A model generated the notes under the pieces. The model did no database searches. It saw only the letters and a program-made list of their open reading frames with translations, and was not told the origin of the DNA. A stretch of DNA of 56,610 nt from Lachnospiraceae bacterium UBA7199 (lineage in GTDB: Bacteria > Bacillota > Clostridia > Lachnospirales > Lachnospiraceae). A program made the translations under genes and the position numbers. Shown piece after piece: positions 1 through 9,044 of the stretch. The stretch is taken from positions 1 through 56,610 of the forward strand of contig DKUR01000004.1 in assembly GCA_002490775.1 (NCBI GenBank), given 5' to 3'. Numbering within the stretch: position 1 is the first letter of the stretch; the number at the start of each line of letters is the position of its first letter.

Positions 1-770
1 GGTGACTTATGGGCGCACACAGTTCCCATGAAATGGTATCCTGCCGTAAAAAGTACTGAAGCAGCAATTTTAGACCAGATAAGGCGGTCTTTTCCATATT
101 TGGTAGTAAATAAAAGGCTGGCTGCCCCTGATTCATGCTCAGAAGCAAAAACAGAACTTACGCAGATCACAATCACAAACCATAAATAAAATCCTATGCC
201 AACAGTATTCCATACCATGTCCATAATACATTTATCCCCCCATGCAAATGGAACAATCGTATTTTCCGCCTTTTGTATCCAGTATTCCTTTTCTGCTTCC
301 GAATAATTTCCATAAGAAAAATCCATATTCAGATAATCCGTAATTTTCTTCATACGCTGTTTGTAAAACTGGGCGCCATCTGTTAAATCAATCTCCATAA
401 TTGCATTTTTGTCTGCATACCTTTCCCTCATATCCGTATAGTTTTTAGCTATAAAATAGAAAATGTCCCCCATTTTTCGAATCACTTCCATGTATGCTTC
501 GTCACTTTCCAAATCCATTCCGTAATCTTGTATTTCCTCTACTATACGGGTAATGTATTCTTCAGAAATCTTATCTTCTTTTTCCTTTGCCTTCTCCTGT
601 TCCAGGCGGATTCCCTCAATCCCTTCTACATAGCTGTCCGTTTCTTTATCATAAAAGCTTGCTCCACTGATAAAAGAAAACACACATCCTGCAAGCAAGA
701 TATATCCTGATAGCATAGCAATTCTATTAAGCCTTCGTTCAAAAATTTTTTTCAACTCATACCCTATCAT
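1..770 (-). CDS. ABC transporter permease, C-terminus cut by the window edge
   Basis: The frame opens with ATG at 768-770 and stays open to base 1, giving about 256 residues of a longer protein. It begins MIGYELKKIFERRLNRI, followed by a membrane segment at about residues 18-38, then a long charged extracytoplasmic-type region (about 40-190), then a second hydrophobic stretch near residue 205. This is the ABC-2 permease layout: helix, large loop, helix bundle. Its start overlaps the last 14 bases of the upstream ATPase gene, so the two are probably translationally coupled and form one exporter. The substrate is unknown. Many ABC-2 exporters placed behind an ECF sigma factor handle peptides or envelope stress, but nothing here fixes that. 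Confidence 0.75.
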   Translation of the reverse strand, partial: MIGYELKKIFERRLNRIAMLSGYILLAGCVFSFISGASFYDKETDSYVEGIEGIRLEQEKAKEKEDKISEEYITRIVEEIQDYGMDLESDEAYMEVIRKMGDIFYFIAKNYTDMRERYADKNAIMEIDLTDGAQFYKQRMKKITDYLNMDFSYGNYSEAEKEYWIQKAENTIVPFAWGDKCIMDMVWNTVGIGFYLWFVIVICVSSVFASEHESGAASLLFTTKYGKDRLIWSKIAASVLFTAGYHFMGTVCAHKS

Positions 771-1557
771 ATGCCCTGTCCTTTCCAGAAGGTATATCCT
801 CCCCTTCCCTGTCAGACTCTTCACTGAAATAATACAGATACAGCTTTTCCAGATGAAAAGCTTCTGTCTTATCTGCCTGCGTTTCTTTAAAATAGTGTTC
901 TTTCAAAGTTCCCATAGTCCCCTGTGCAATAAACTGCCCCTGCTTCATTAAAAAAATCCAGTCTGCAATCTCCTCCACATCCGACACAATATGGGTGGAC
1001 AGAATAACGATTCTGTCCCTTCCCAGCTCTGCAATCATATTTCGGAATCGCACCCGTTCCTTAGGATCAAGCCCCGCGGTAGGCTCGTCCAAAACAAGAA
1101 TCCTGGGATCATTTAACAGAGCCTGTGCAATTCCAAGTCTTTGACGCATCCCCCCGGAAAAGGTTTTAATCTTATGCCGCATTTCACCCATCAGCCCCAC
1201 CTTCTGTAACAAAAGGCTGCTCTGTCTTTTGGCAAACCTTCTGTCCAGTCCTTTCAAAGAGGCAATATACAACATAAATTCCATCGCCGTAAAATTAGGA
1301 TAATACCCAAAATCCTGGGGCAGATATCCTAACAAATCCCGATACCGTCCCCCCATCGCCTCAATCTCTTCCCCATCAAACCTGATTTCTCCACTGTCTA
1401 TCCTAGCAATACCGCATATCATCCGCATCAATGTGGTTTTCCCTGCGCCATTTGCCCCCAGCAGGCCATACACGCCTTCTTTCAGCACCGTACTCAAGCG
1501 ATCCACTGCAATCTTATTCTTATACTGTTTTGTCACCCGGTCTATTACAAGTTCCAT
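757..1557 (-). CDS. ABC transporter ATP-binding protein (ABC-2 exporter type)
   Basis: A 266-residue nucleotide-binding subunit. The Walker A GANGAGKTT lies at residues 34-42, the signature FSGGMRQRLG near 135, and the Walker B ILVLDEPTAGLDP follows, with a switch histidine in STHIVSD. The C-terminal tail of about 50 residues is acidic and lacks a known domain. It is the second-last gene seen of a minus-strand operon (sigma factor, membrane protein, ATPase, permease) and overlaps the permease by 14 bases. The family energises multidrug, lantibiotic or envelope-related export; the actual cargo cannot be told from the sequence. Confidence 0.9.
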   Translation of the reverse strand: MELVIDRVTKQYKNKIAVDRLSTVLKEGVYGLLGANGAGKTTLMRMICGIARIDSGEIRFDGEEIEAMGGRYRDLLGYLPQDFGYYPNFTAMEFMLYIASLKGLDRRFAKRQSSLLLQKVGLMGEMRHKIKTFSGGMRQRLGIAQALLNDPRILVLDEPTAGLDPKERVRFRNMIAELGRDRIVILSTHIVSDVEEIADWIFLMKQGQFIAQGTMGTLKEHYFKETQADKTEAFHLEKLYLYYFSEESDREGEDIPSGKDRAYDRV

Positions 1558-1583
1558 TCTGAATTTTCCTTTCTTCTAAAGCC

Positions 1584-2357
1584 TTATCGCAGGATATACT
1601 CACAATTTGTCAGTTTCCTGTTTAAAAGTACAAACTGCCGCAGTGCAAATATAGCGCCGGCAATGCATACCATACACCATATTCTAAAACTCTCTGGCCG
1701 ATACCATCCCAACTGCTTCACATAGTTAAATACCGCCAGCGCGGCCATAAGCACATACCCACCGATAACCGCATTCCGCAGTATTTCTCCCTGGCAGTAC
1801 TGCATCAGCTTAAGCATAATTCCCATTATAAGAATCACAGGTGTAAAACTATAAACAAGAAGCTTTGTTATATTGAAAGCAGCAAACATATTTCCCCAAA
1901 AAATACCGGCTGTTAAAATCAGGAAATTAAAAATACAAAGTACCGCCATACGAATCATAACAACGCTTTTTAAAGAATATTTTGTGGCATACTCAATTTC
2001 CAGCATGGTTTTCTGATAAACCTTTGTGATCTCCTCCACTGTAAGCAGCACAAGAAGGGAGGGCAGCAAAGAAAATAAAACCAGTACCCCTTCCCTGCTT
2101 TCCTTTTCTTGAAGCTGCATCCCGCCAAGCTGTACAAGAATCAAAAAAAGCAGCATCCAAAGTATCTGCCAAATCAAACAGTATCTTTCCAGATATCCGG
2201 CCTGTTCCAATATAAAATCCCACAGACTTCCTCTTGTATAAAGGGTAGGTTCCATTAAAAGAAGCTTCTCTATCCTGCTTTCTTTTTCTTCTGGACAAAT
2301 GCTTCGGGACAATACTCCATATTCTTTTAATTTCTTTCTAATGTCCTTTTGTTTCAT
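1584..2357 (-). CDS. Six-helix membrane protein, possible anti-sigma partner
   Basis: 257 residues. The N-terminal 60 or so are charged and cytoplasmic-looking. About six hydrophobic segments follow (near 63-80, 90-106, 130-150, 160-180, 193-212 and 222-242). I recognise no catalytic motif. The ATG at 2357 follows GGAGGAGG and lies inside the end of the ECF sigma gene (20-base overlap), so translation is coupled to the sigma factor. ECF sigma factors are often held inactive by a membrane protein encoded directly downstream, so an anti-sigma role is a reasonable inference. It is not proven, and the protein could instead be an extra subunit of the downstream ABC exporter. Confidence 0.6.
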   Translation of the reverse strand: MKQKDIRKKLKEYGVLSRSICPEEKESRIEKLLLMEPTLYTRGSLWDFILEQAGYLERYCLIWQILWMLLFLILVQLGGMQLQEKESREGVLVLFSLLPSLLVLLTVEEITKVYQKTMLEIEYATKYSLKSVVMIRMAVLCIFNFLILTAGIFWGNMFAAFNITKLLVYSFTPVILIMGIMLKLMQYCQGEILRNAVIGGYVLMAALAVFNYVKQLGWYRPESFRIWCMVCIAGAIFALRQFVLLNRKLTNCEYILR

Positions 2358-2808
2358 GGCCTCCTCCTTCCATTTCAGCTAACAATTCCAGTCCTTTTTT
2401 TACCCTGTATTTTGCCAGTGAGGAACTGATCTTAAGGATAGCTCCAATATCCGTATATTTTAATCCCTGAAAATACCGTAGGACAATTGCTTCCCTAAGC
2501 TCTTCCGGCAGACACATGACCATGTGCTTCACCACCACTTCTTCCTCCATACATGTCCCTGCCTCCTGCTCTGGAACTTTCTCCATAATAAATGGGCGCT
2601 GCTTTTTATAATGATCAATGCATTTATTTTTGGCTATGGTATAGAGATAGTTTCTGGTCCTGCCTTCCTGCCGGTACCTGCCATAATGCTCAATAAAACT
2701 GACAAAGGTATCCTGACAAAGATCTTCCGCCAAGGCAGAACTTTCTACATGATGATAGCAATAACGGAAGATTTCGTCATAATACTTTCTTATGATTTTC
2801 TCAAGCAC
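2338..2808 (-). CDS. RNA polymerase sigma factor, ECF subfamily
   Basis: A 156-residue sigma-70 family protein. Region 2 is at about residues 5-70 (YYDEIFRYCYHH, then EDLCQDTF) and region 4 at about 100-150 (LPEELREAIVLRYFQGLKYTDIG followed by a helix-turn-helix). I chose the GTG at 2806-2808 because GGAGGTGG sits six bases upstream. An in-frame ATG at 2886 would add 26 hydrophobic residues that the family lacks, and it lies upstream of the likely promoter. The gene heads the sigma/membrane protein/ABC exporter operon. It probably directs polymerase to its own promoter or to a small stress regulon. Confidence 0.88.
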   Translation of the reverse strand: MLEKIIRKYYDEIFRYCYHHVESSALAEDLCQDTFVSFIEHYGRYRQEGRTRNYLYTIAKNKCIDHYKKQRPFIMEKVPEQEAGTCMEEEVVVKHMVMCLPEELREAIVLRYFQGLKYTDIGAILKISSSLAKYRVKKGLELLAEMEGGGHETKGH

Positions 2809-2828
2809 AGGACCACCTCCTCTACCCT

Positions 2829-2858
2829 GTATAACGAAGGGCTTAATAAAAAAGTCAA
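2829..2858 (-). promoter_or_regulatory. Possible promoter of the sigma factor operon
   Basis: On the minus strand TTGACT (2853-2858) is followed after 18 bases by TTATAC (2829-2834). Transcription would start near 2822, just ahead of the GGAGGTGG ribosome binding site. That also argues for the GTG start of the sigma gene. The spacing is one base longer than ideal. Confidence 0.4.
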
Positions 2859-2981
2859 AAAGAAATAAAATTTTCCAAAGATGCATATTTATGATAACTT
2901 TTCGCAGAAATCTGATAGAATACTACATTCTCTCTTTGCTACTATAAAACTGTAATCATTATACATAAAGGAGGACTTATT

Positions 2982-4559
2982 ATGAAGCGAAAACTAATAG
3001 CCATATGTTTAACCGTATGTTTGGCTGCATGTACACTGGGGGGATGTGGAACCAAAAGCAATGATCCTGCTCCAGCACCAGATTCTGCATCTGAAGAACA
3101 GGAAGCCTCTGCACCAGATACTTCTGTGGAAGCAGAAACTGAAGTTGAAACAAATACGGAAACAGAATACCCTGTCATAAAAATAAATTACGCCACCTTA
3201 TCAGAAATGGCTGATGAAACTCTTGTAGAAGAAGAAATCAATAAAATCATGCGCGAAAAAGCCGGTGCAGAAATTGACCTGATTCCTGTTCTTGGCGGAA
3301 ACTATCAGACCACAATGAATCTGCTGCTGACAGGCGGCGATGATTCCCTGGATGTATTTACTTCCTTCTGGTATACGTCAGAAAGCAACCTTGTTGCAAA
3401 TGGACAGGTAATTGCCCTCGATGAACTGCTTGATCAATACGGGCAGGAGTTAAAAGACCTCTATAAAGGTTATGAAGACTTTTTATACTGCGGAAAAGTG
3501 AATGGACAGCTTTATGGTATTCCCAGCATAGGTGCATGGTGCAGCGAAAACTTCTATGTTGTTAAAGAAGATGTATCAAAGGCTGCTAACATTGACTGGA
3601 GTAAGGTGAATGATCTTGATACCCTGACAGACGCAATGATTGCAATGAAACAGGCAAGCCCTGCCAGCTACTTTATCCCAGGCTCAACACAGACTTACTG
3701 GATGCCCAAAAATATTGACTGCCTTGGTGATAATAACATGTTTGCAGTTTTAACTGATCCACTTAACAGCACAACCGTTGAAAATTATTATGAATCAGAT
3801 ACTTTTATCGATTTCCTTGAGCATGTTAAGATTTGGAAGGAAAAAGACCTGATCAGTCCTGATCCATTAAGCAACTCAAATGCCACTTTAGTTAATCTGC
3901 AATATGGCATTACCGATGGCACACCTGGATTTTCATGGGATTCCGCTTCTAATATTTCTTACATCGAAATCCAGAAGAATCTTGACTTGACAGGAGGCGC
4001 CATTACAGGCTCTATGGTTACCACCGGAAATGTAACTGACTACCTCTGGCATATCAGTGCTTTTTGCAAGCATCCTGAAGAAGCCATGAAAGTTCTTGTT
4101 GTAATGTATACCGATCCAATTGTTGCAAACCTGCTTGCCAACGGTATTGAAGGCCGCAACTACGTAATCAACAGCGATGGACAGATGCAGCTTCCTGAAG
4201 GCGTAACTTCAGCAGCAGACTTAGGATGGCAGATAGGAAGCAACACTGTATGGCCCAATTCTACCCTGTGTATGACCTGGGACTATGAATCAAAAGACTT
4301 ATATGAAAAAATGGAAGAAAAGAAAAACAACGCTTCAAAATCATTGGCATTAGGCTTCCAGTTTGACTCCACAGCCGTAGTAGATGAAATGACTGCATGC
4401 GCCAATGTTGTGGCACAATACTACTTACCTTTAATGTACGGCGAAGTGGATATTGATTCTACTTTACCTATCTTCCAACAGGCACTGAAAGATTCCGGGA
4501 TTGATAAGATCATCAGCGAAAAGCAAGCCCAGCTTGACAAATGGCTTTCAGAACAATAA
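2982..4559 (+). CDS. Extracellular sugar-binding lipoprotein (ABC importer, family 1)
   Basis: 525 residues. A lipoprotein signal runs from MKRKLIAICL to a lipobox LGGC at residues 19-22. An acidic, Ser/Thr/Ala-rich linker of about 35 residues follows, then a family 1 solute-binding fold. The C-terminal 85 residues resemble the DUF3502-like end of LipO/YtcQ-type proteins. It should capture an oligosaccharide and hand it to the LplB/YtcP-type permeases encoded at 13580-15414, since no other sugar permease is in the window. A strong AAAGGAGGA site precedes the ATG. An intrinsic terminator follows, so the gene may be transcribed alone and made in excess, as binding proteins often are. Confidence 0.88.
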   Translation: MKRKLIAICLTVCLAACTLGGCGTKSNDPAPAPDSASEEQEASAPDTSVEAETEVETNTETEYPVIKINYATLSEMADETLVEEEINKIMREKAGAEIDLIPVLGGNYQTTMNLLLTGGDDSLDVFTSFWYTSESNLVANGQVIALDELLDQYGQELKDLYKGYEDFLYCGKVNGQLYGIPSIGAWCSENFYVVKEDVSKAANIDWSKVNDLDTLTDAMIAMKQASPASYFIPGSTQTYWMPKNIDCLGDNNMFAVLTDPLNSTTVENYYESDTFIDFLEHVKIWKEKDLISPDPLSNSNATLVNLQYGITDGTPGFSWDSASNISYIEIQKNLDLTGGAITGSMVTTGNVTDYLWHISAFCKHPEEAMKVLVVMYTDPIVANLLANGIEGRNYVINSDGQMQLPEGVTSAADLGWQIGSNTVWPNSTLCMTWDYESKDLYEKMEEKKNNASKSLALGFQFDSTAVVDEMTACANVVAQYYLPLMYGEVDIDSTLPIFQQALKDSGIDKIISEKQAQLDKWLSEQ

Positions 4560-4577
4560 GAAAATAAAATCAATAGC

Positions 4578-4617
4578 CAAAGCCGGCGGAACAGCTACTA
4601 TGATCCGCCGGCTTTTC
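4578..4617 (+). terminator. Intrinsic terminator after the sugar-binding protein
   Basis: AAGCCGGCGGA (4580-4590) pairs perfectly with TCCGCCGGCTT (4604-4614) around a 13-base loop and is followed by a short T run. It separates the binding-protein gene from the MFS gene. Confidence 0.85.
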
Positions 4618-4635
4618 AAATAAAGGAATAAATTC

Positions 4636-5823
4636 ATGATAAATCAAATTACAACTCAACCTGAAAAACTTTGGAATAAAGGATATACTTTAATACTATT
4701 TACCAGCGTTTTAAGTTCATTTTCCTTTTATCTGATCACTACGATATTATCAAAGCATCTGCTTAATATTGAAATCGGATTTTCAATGACAGGATTCATT
4801 GTAGGATTATTTTCTATTACCTCGCTGGTATGCCGCCCTATTTGCGGCATTACTTCTGACCGCTTCGACAACATTAAACTTCTTAAAATCGGCAATCTTC
4901 TTATGGCTGCCGGCCTGCTGGGATTTGCATTTTTTAAAAGCGTACCTCTCCTTATTCTTTTTAGAATCATAAATGGTGTAGGTTTCGCAATCAACAGTAC
5001 TTCTCAGATCAGTATGGCATCCAAATACATTCCTCAAAATAAAACTGGTGAGGGAATTGGTTATATGGGAATGTCAAACATCATCGGCTCTGCAGTTGCA
5101 CCCGCATTGGGAAGTGCACTGGAAGAACGGTATGGTATGCAGACTGCCTTTTTTGCTGCTGCTGCAATGGCACTTGCTGCTTTTGCAATAGTTTTCTTTT
5201 TAACAGATACTTCCGTCAAAACAACAGAAGGAAGGAAAAAAGTAACAGTTAAGGATATCTTTGCTCCAGCGGCAATTCCATTTACGATTGTGTATGCTGC
5301 CTTTTCTTTCGGAAGCGGCGTCATTTCTTCCTACCTGATTGTTTTTGCACTTAATCAGCAAATAGACCGGATCAGCCTTTACTTTACTTTGTATGCCTTA
5401 ATGCTTATTTTCATCAGACCTCTGTCAGGAAAAATAATGGATCGGTTTGGACTAAAATACACCGTATTTCCCGGTTTGATTCTTACCATCATTTCAATGT
5501 TTCTGTTAGGCCGCAGCACCACCTTGGTAATGGTATTGATCTCATGCGCTCTCCGGGCTGTAGGCCAGGGGGCGGCACAGCCTACGCTGCAGGCCGGCTG
5601 TATCAATAGTGTTGGCAGAAAGTCCAGCGGTGTTGCTACCAGTACTTATTACCTTGGCGGAGATATTGCACATGGCTTAGGACCAATAGCAGGCGGCTGG
5701 ATTTTAGCAAATCTGGCAGAAAATCAGGGGTATCAGCTCATGTTTGATTTATGCGGCCTGTTATTAGCTGCTGCATTCCTATATTTTGCTTTTATTATGA
5801 AGAAAAAAATGCCTGAGAACTAG
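4636..5823 (+). CDS. MFS transporter
   Basis: 395 residues with about 12 hydrophobic segments. The family motif A is seen as GITSDRFDN between helices 2 and 3, with a related GKIMDRFGLK in the second half. Such carriers move sugars, drugs or metabolites in exchange for protons; the substrate cannot be read from the sequence. Its place between a sugar-binding lipoprotein and a YesM/AraC pair suggests export or uptake of a sugar or a breakdown product of the same glycan. The stop codon TAG (5821-5823) overlaps the stop of the convergent response regulator in the palindrome CTAG. Confidence 0.88.
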   Translation: MINQITTQPEKLWNKGYTLILFTSVLSSFSFYLITTILSKHLLNIEIGFSMTGFIVGLFSITSLVCRPICGITSDRFDNIKLLKIGNLLMAAGLLGFAFFKSVPLLILFRIINGVGFAINSTSQISMASKYIPQNKTGEGIGYMGMSNIIGSAVAPALGSALEERYGMQTAFFAAAAMALAAFAIVFFLTDTSVKTTEGRKKVTVKDIFAPAAIPFTIVYAAFSFGSGVISSYLIVFALNQQIDRISLYFTLYALMLIFIRPLSGKIMDRFGLKYTVFPGLILTIISMFLLGRSTTLVMVLISCALRAVGQGAAQPTLQAGCINSVGRKSSGVATSTYYLGGDIAHGLGPIAGGWILANLAENQGYQLMFDLCGLLLAAAFLYFAFIMKKKMPEN

Positions 5824-7412
5824 TTATCAGTATTTTTTTGCCGGTATGCAGTAGGCGTCACTCCCTCTATACTTTTAAATATCTGCGTAAAATGGGAAAA
5901 ATTGGTATATCCAATTTCAAGCGCCACCATGCTTACCGGCAGACTGGAATTTTTTAATAAATCAATTGCAATTTCGTGTTTTTTCCTTGTTATATAATCC
6001 TTTACATTCATGCCTGTCGCCTTTTTAAATAATTTCGTGAAATATTCCGGCGAACGATGTATATGATCAGCCACTTCCTTTACAGTAATGTTTCTATTGA
6101 TATTTGTAATAATATAAGTTTTGGCAACTTCAATATCATCTTCTTCTGCTGAAAGCTGCTTTGGCGCATCATCCATTGCTTTTGCCATAAAGCAGACTGC
6201 TTTTTTTAGCGCAGGAACACTTTTAAAAGCATCCATATATTCTGAGTAACAATAACTTTCAGAAAATATACTTTCAATCTCTAAATTGCTTTCATAAAGA
6301 TGTCTGAAAAAAATCTGTGTCAAACATTGATGCAGTATGCAGAGATTTCTAAAATTAGCAGTATCAGAAGCCGCTATCATATCAATGTATCTTAATATCT
6401 CAGACATGACTATATTCTTATATCCTGACCTTAACATTTTTTCCCATCTGTCAACTTGATAAGTAAGTTTGAGGGGCAGATCGGCACTGGCTTCCTGTTC
6501 ACAAAAGACCAGTTCTGCCTTTTCTGTTACATTATTATCTACAAAGGAATGAATATAAACAGCCTCATCATGCAAAACATCAAAGGTTGATATTTTACCT
6601 ACATAACAGGCCGTCTGGTCAGATATATTCTCGGTAATTTTTAAATAGAAATCTTTATAAAAATCCTCGGTAATTGTACTCAGTATATTTGTGTTGGCAA
6701 ATAAAAGAATAACAAACATTTTATATCTGTTTAGTGTTATCAATATAAAAACACTTTCGGGCAGAGCTGATTCACGGAGTGCATTTATCAGATTTTTTTT
6801 AATGGAATGATTGGACAGATATCCGGCATCCTGCTTGTGAAAAGGGAAAATATCAACCATAATCAACTGGATCTGGGAATCTCGCTGCAATGGATATCCT
6901 ACCTTGTTCAAATACAGAACAGCCTCTGTCACATTGCTTTGGTGGGAAGAAAACAAATTATATATAATCCTGTCTAAATTTTCCAATTCATTAAATAAAT
7001 AAAGCTTTCCATAATCATAAAGCGTATTTATATTTCGGTCCTGCTGTATTTTTAAAGCTGCTTTCTTCAAGCATTCTTCAATTTCATCATAAGGCGCCGG
7101 CTGTATGATATAATCAAAGCACCCCAGTTTGATACTTTGCTGTGCATAAGAAAATTCAGCATGAGAAGTAAGCAGAATTCTTACCATAGAAGGATAATTG
7201 TCAACCACCCACTGATTCAAAGACAAACCATTTTCTTCCGGCATCTCTATGTCACAAAGCAGAATATCTATCTGTTGTTTTTTCATGATTTTTCTTGCCT
7301 GCTTTGCACTTAAGGCACTGAATACTTTCTCTATTCCAATTTTTTTAAAATTTAAGTTTTCTATCAATCCATTCACTACTGATTGCTGGTCGTCAACCAA
7401 TAATATATTCAT
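5820..7412 (-). CDS. AraC-type response regulator (YesN-like)
   Basis: 530 residues. An N-terminal receiver domain starts MNILLVDDQQ, with the phospho-acceptor Asp in LLCDIEMPEENG near residue 57. A middle region of about 300 residues follows, then a C-terminal double helix-turn-helix of the AraC family (from about residue 430; VADHIHRSPEYFTKLFK, then GYTNFSHFTQIFK). The ATG at 7410-7412 overlaps the kinase stop as ATGA, so the pair is translationally coupled. A longer frame to 7460 merely runs into the kinase gene. It presumably activates the sugar ABC transporter genes on either side when the kinase senses an extracellular sugar. Confidence 0.9.
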   Translation of the reverse strand: MNILLVDDQQSVVNGLIENLNFKKIGIEKVFSALSAKQARKIMKKQQIDILLCDIEMPEENGLSLNQWVVDNYPSMVRILLTSHAEFSYAQQSIKLGCFDYIIQPAPYDEIEECLKKAALKIQQDRNINTLYDYGKLYLFNELENLDRIIYNLFSSHQSNVTEAVLYLNKVGYPLQRDSQIQLIMVDIFPFHKQDAGYLSNHSIKKNLINALRESALPESVFILITLNRYKMFVILLFANTNILSTITEDFYKDFYLKITENISDQTACYVGKISTFDVLHDEAVYIHSFVDNNVTEKAELVFCEQEASADLPLKLTYQVDRWEKMLRSGYKNIVMSEILRYIDMIAASDTANFRNLCILHQCLTQIFFRHLYESNLEIESIFSESYCYSEYMDAFKSVPALKKAVCFMAKAMDDAPKQLSAEEDDIEVAKTYIITNINRNITVKEVADHIHRSPEYFTKLFKKATGMNVKDYITRKKHEIAIDLLKNSSLPVSMVALEIGYTNFSHFTQIFKSIEGVTPTAYRQKNTDN

Positions 7413-8983
7413 GTAGTATCTCCTATTTCCATACAGAGCGGCAGGCATATCAGTGCACACGCCCCGCCCGACGAACTATTAAAAAAAGCAGCTTTGTATT
7501 CATCATGAAAAATTAATTGTATCCGTCTGATCAGATTGGCTATGCCTATGTGGTGCGTTTCAAAATATATTTCTGTAAGGTTATTTAATTGATTCAATAT
7601 ATCCTCTGGATATCCCACCCCATTATCTTTGATTTGAATCCGTATATAGTTCTGTTCTGAAAGCTCAATACGGTCAATATCTATGGAAAATTTAAGCAGC
7701 TTCCCCTCGTTTTCATTATATTTATATGAATTTTCCAAAAATGTCTGTATCAGCAGCGGAGGAACAAGGCACTCTCTTACACTGCTGTCAATATTCTGGT
7801 CAATAAAAATAGGAACTGTCCTGTCAAGTGCAATAATATTATAATAATCCTGTATTTCTGCCAGTTCAGCCGATAACGGAACCAGTGAAGCATTGTCATG
7901 AAAGACAAATCTTAAGTGGTTGGAAAATGAAAAAATCATAAGTTTCATTCTCTCATAATTTTTACTTTCCAGCATATTATACAGGCTTTTCAGACAATTC
8001 AAAAAGAAATGGGATCTGGTCTGAAGCTGATAATATTGAAGCATAGCATGCTCCGTTTCATATGCTTTATACATATTGTCCTTTTCCAACTGAATTTTAA
8101 GCAAAAAGTAAAGAATAATGATTACCCCGATCAGCAGAATAAATAACGCTGGAATCAGCCACAAAGCAGAATCTGAATAAATCCAAAAATACCGTAAGGG
8201 CATAACACAACACAGCTTTAGCTGAGTTGCCGATACGGGAACCTGCCAGACCATATACCTGGATCCATACGGAAATAACCCGTTGTTTGTCCGGTGCATC
8301 ACCAATTCCTCAGGCGTCATTGAAATGGAACTCATATAACTGCGGTTGGTCAGAATTTCTGTATCCGTACAAAAGGCAAACTGTAAATAATCCCCAGGAA
8401 GGTCTTCTTTGCCTACAATAATTTTATCCAAGTCGATCATAGCCCCTATGATCATATTATGCATTCTGTAATTGTACAATAAAAGAGAATGGGTATCATC
8501 ACATAAAATATTCCAGGTTCCAAACTGTTCTGGCGGCAGACTGCTCCAATAAGACATTAATGAGCCTGCAAGTTCCTGGCATTTTTTATCAAAAACAAAG
8601 GAAGAACCAAAGCGATACAGACAAACAGAGTCATCCACGTCATAAATGAATAAAGCCCCTGCGGAAAAAACGCCTGAATCCAGCAATGCGGACAATTGAC
8701 GCAGCGCACTTACTTTTGAAGGAATATCGGCAGTTTTTGATGCCAGCAGATAAAAATCATGATTATCAGAATAAACAGACTGGCAAAATGACGACATGCT
8801 GTTCATGCCTCCCTCCAACTCGTGTGCATATAAGTTTAAAGATATTTTATTGCTGTACTCAAGCTGTTTTTGACAAATTCTGGATGTGGCGCGAATAGAA
8901 ACCCCAAGCAGCAGAACGACAAAACAAACTAATGCGGCAAAACTAAATCTGGTTATCTGTTGTAAGGACTTTCCCTTTTTCAT
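7409..8983 (-). CDS. Sensor histidine kinase, YesM type
   Basis: 524 residues. One membrane helix is near residues 13-30 and a second near 275-297, with an extracellular sensing domain of about 240 residues between them. The His_kinase box contains the phospho-acceptor in SHFFLN, and a C-terminal HATPase domain carries the N box (FLENSYKYNENEG) and the G box (DNGVGYPEDI). This is the class that partners YesN/AraC regulators next to LplB/YtcP sugar importers. AGGAGA precedes the ATG. The stop overlaps the regulator start. A LacI gene lies 61 bases upstream on the same strand, so the three may be co-transcribed. Confidence 0.9.
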   Translation of the reverse strand: MKKGKSLQQITRFSFAALVCFVVLLLGVSIRATSRICQKQLEYSNKISLNLYAHELEGGMNSMSSFCQSVYSDNHDFYLLASKTADIPSKVSALRQLSALLDSGVFSAGALFIYDVDDSVCLYRFGSSFVFDKKCQELAGSLMSYWSSLPPEQFGTWNILCDDTHSLLLYNYRMHNMIIGAMIDLDKIIVGKEDLPGDYLQFAFCTDTEILTNRSYMSSISMTPEELVMHRTNNGLFPYGSRYMVWQVPVSATQLKLCCVMPLRYFWIYSDSALWLIPALFILLIGVIIILYFLLKIQLEKDNMYKAYETEHAMLQYYQLQTRSHFFLNCLKSLYNMLESKNYERMKLMIFSFSNHLRFVFHDNASLVPLSAELAEIQDYYNIIALDRTVPIFIDQNIDSSVRECLVPPLLIQTFLENSYKYNENEGKLLKFSIDIDRIELSEQNYIRIQIKDNGVGYPEDILNQLNNLTEIYFETHHIGIANLIRRIQLIFHDEYKAAFFNSSSGGACALICLPLCMEIGDTT

Positions 8984-9044
8984 GATGATCTCCTGTCAAA
9001 TGGAAGCAATTAGAGCAGTTGCTTTTAAGGAAACCGCCTCTGCT

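Noticed and set aside
528..710. 60-residue plus-strand frame
   Set aside because: Antisense to the edge-truncated ABC permease, whose frame is continuous from 770 to base 1.
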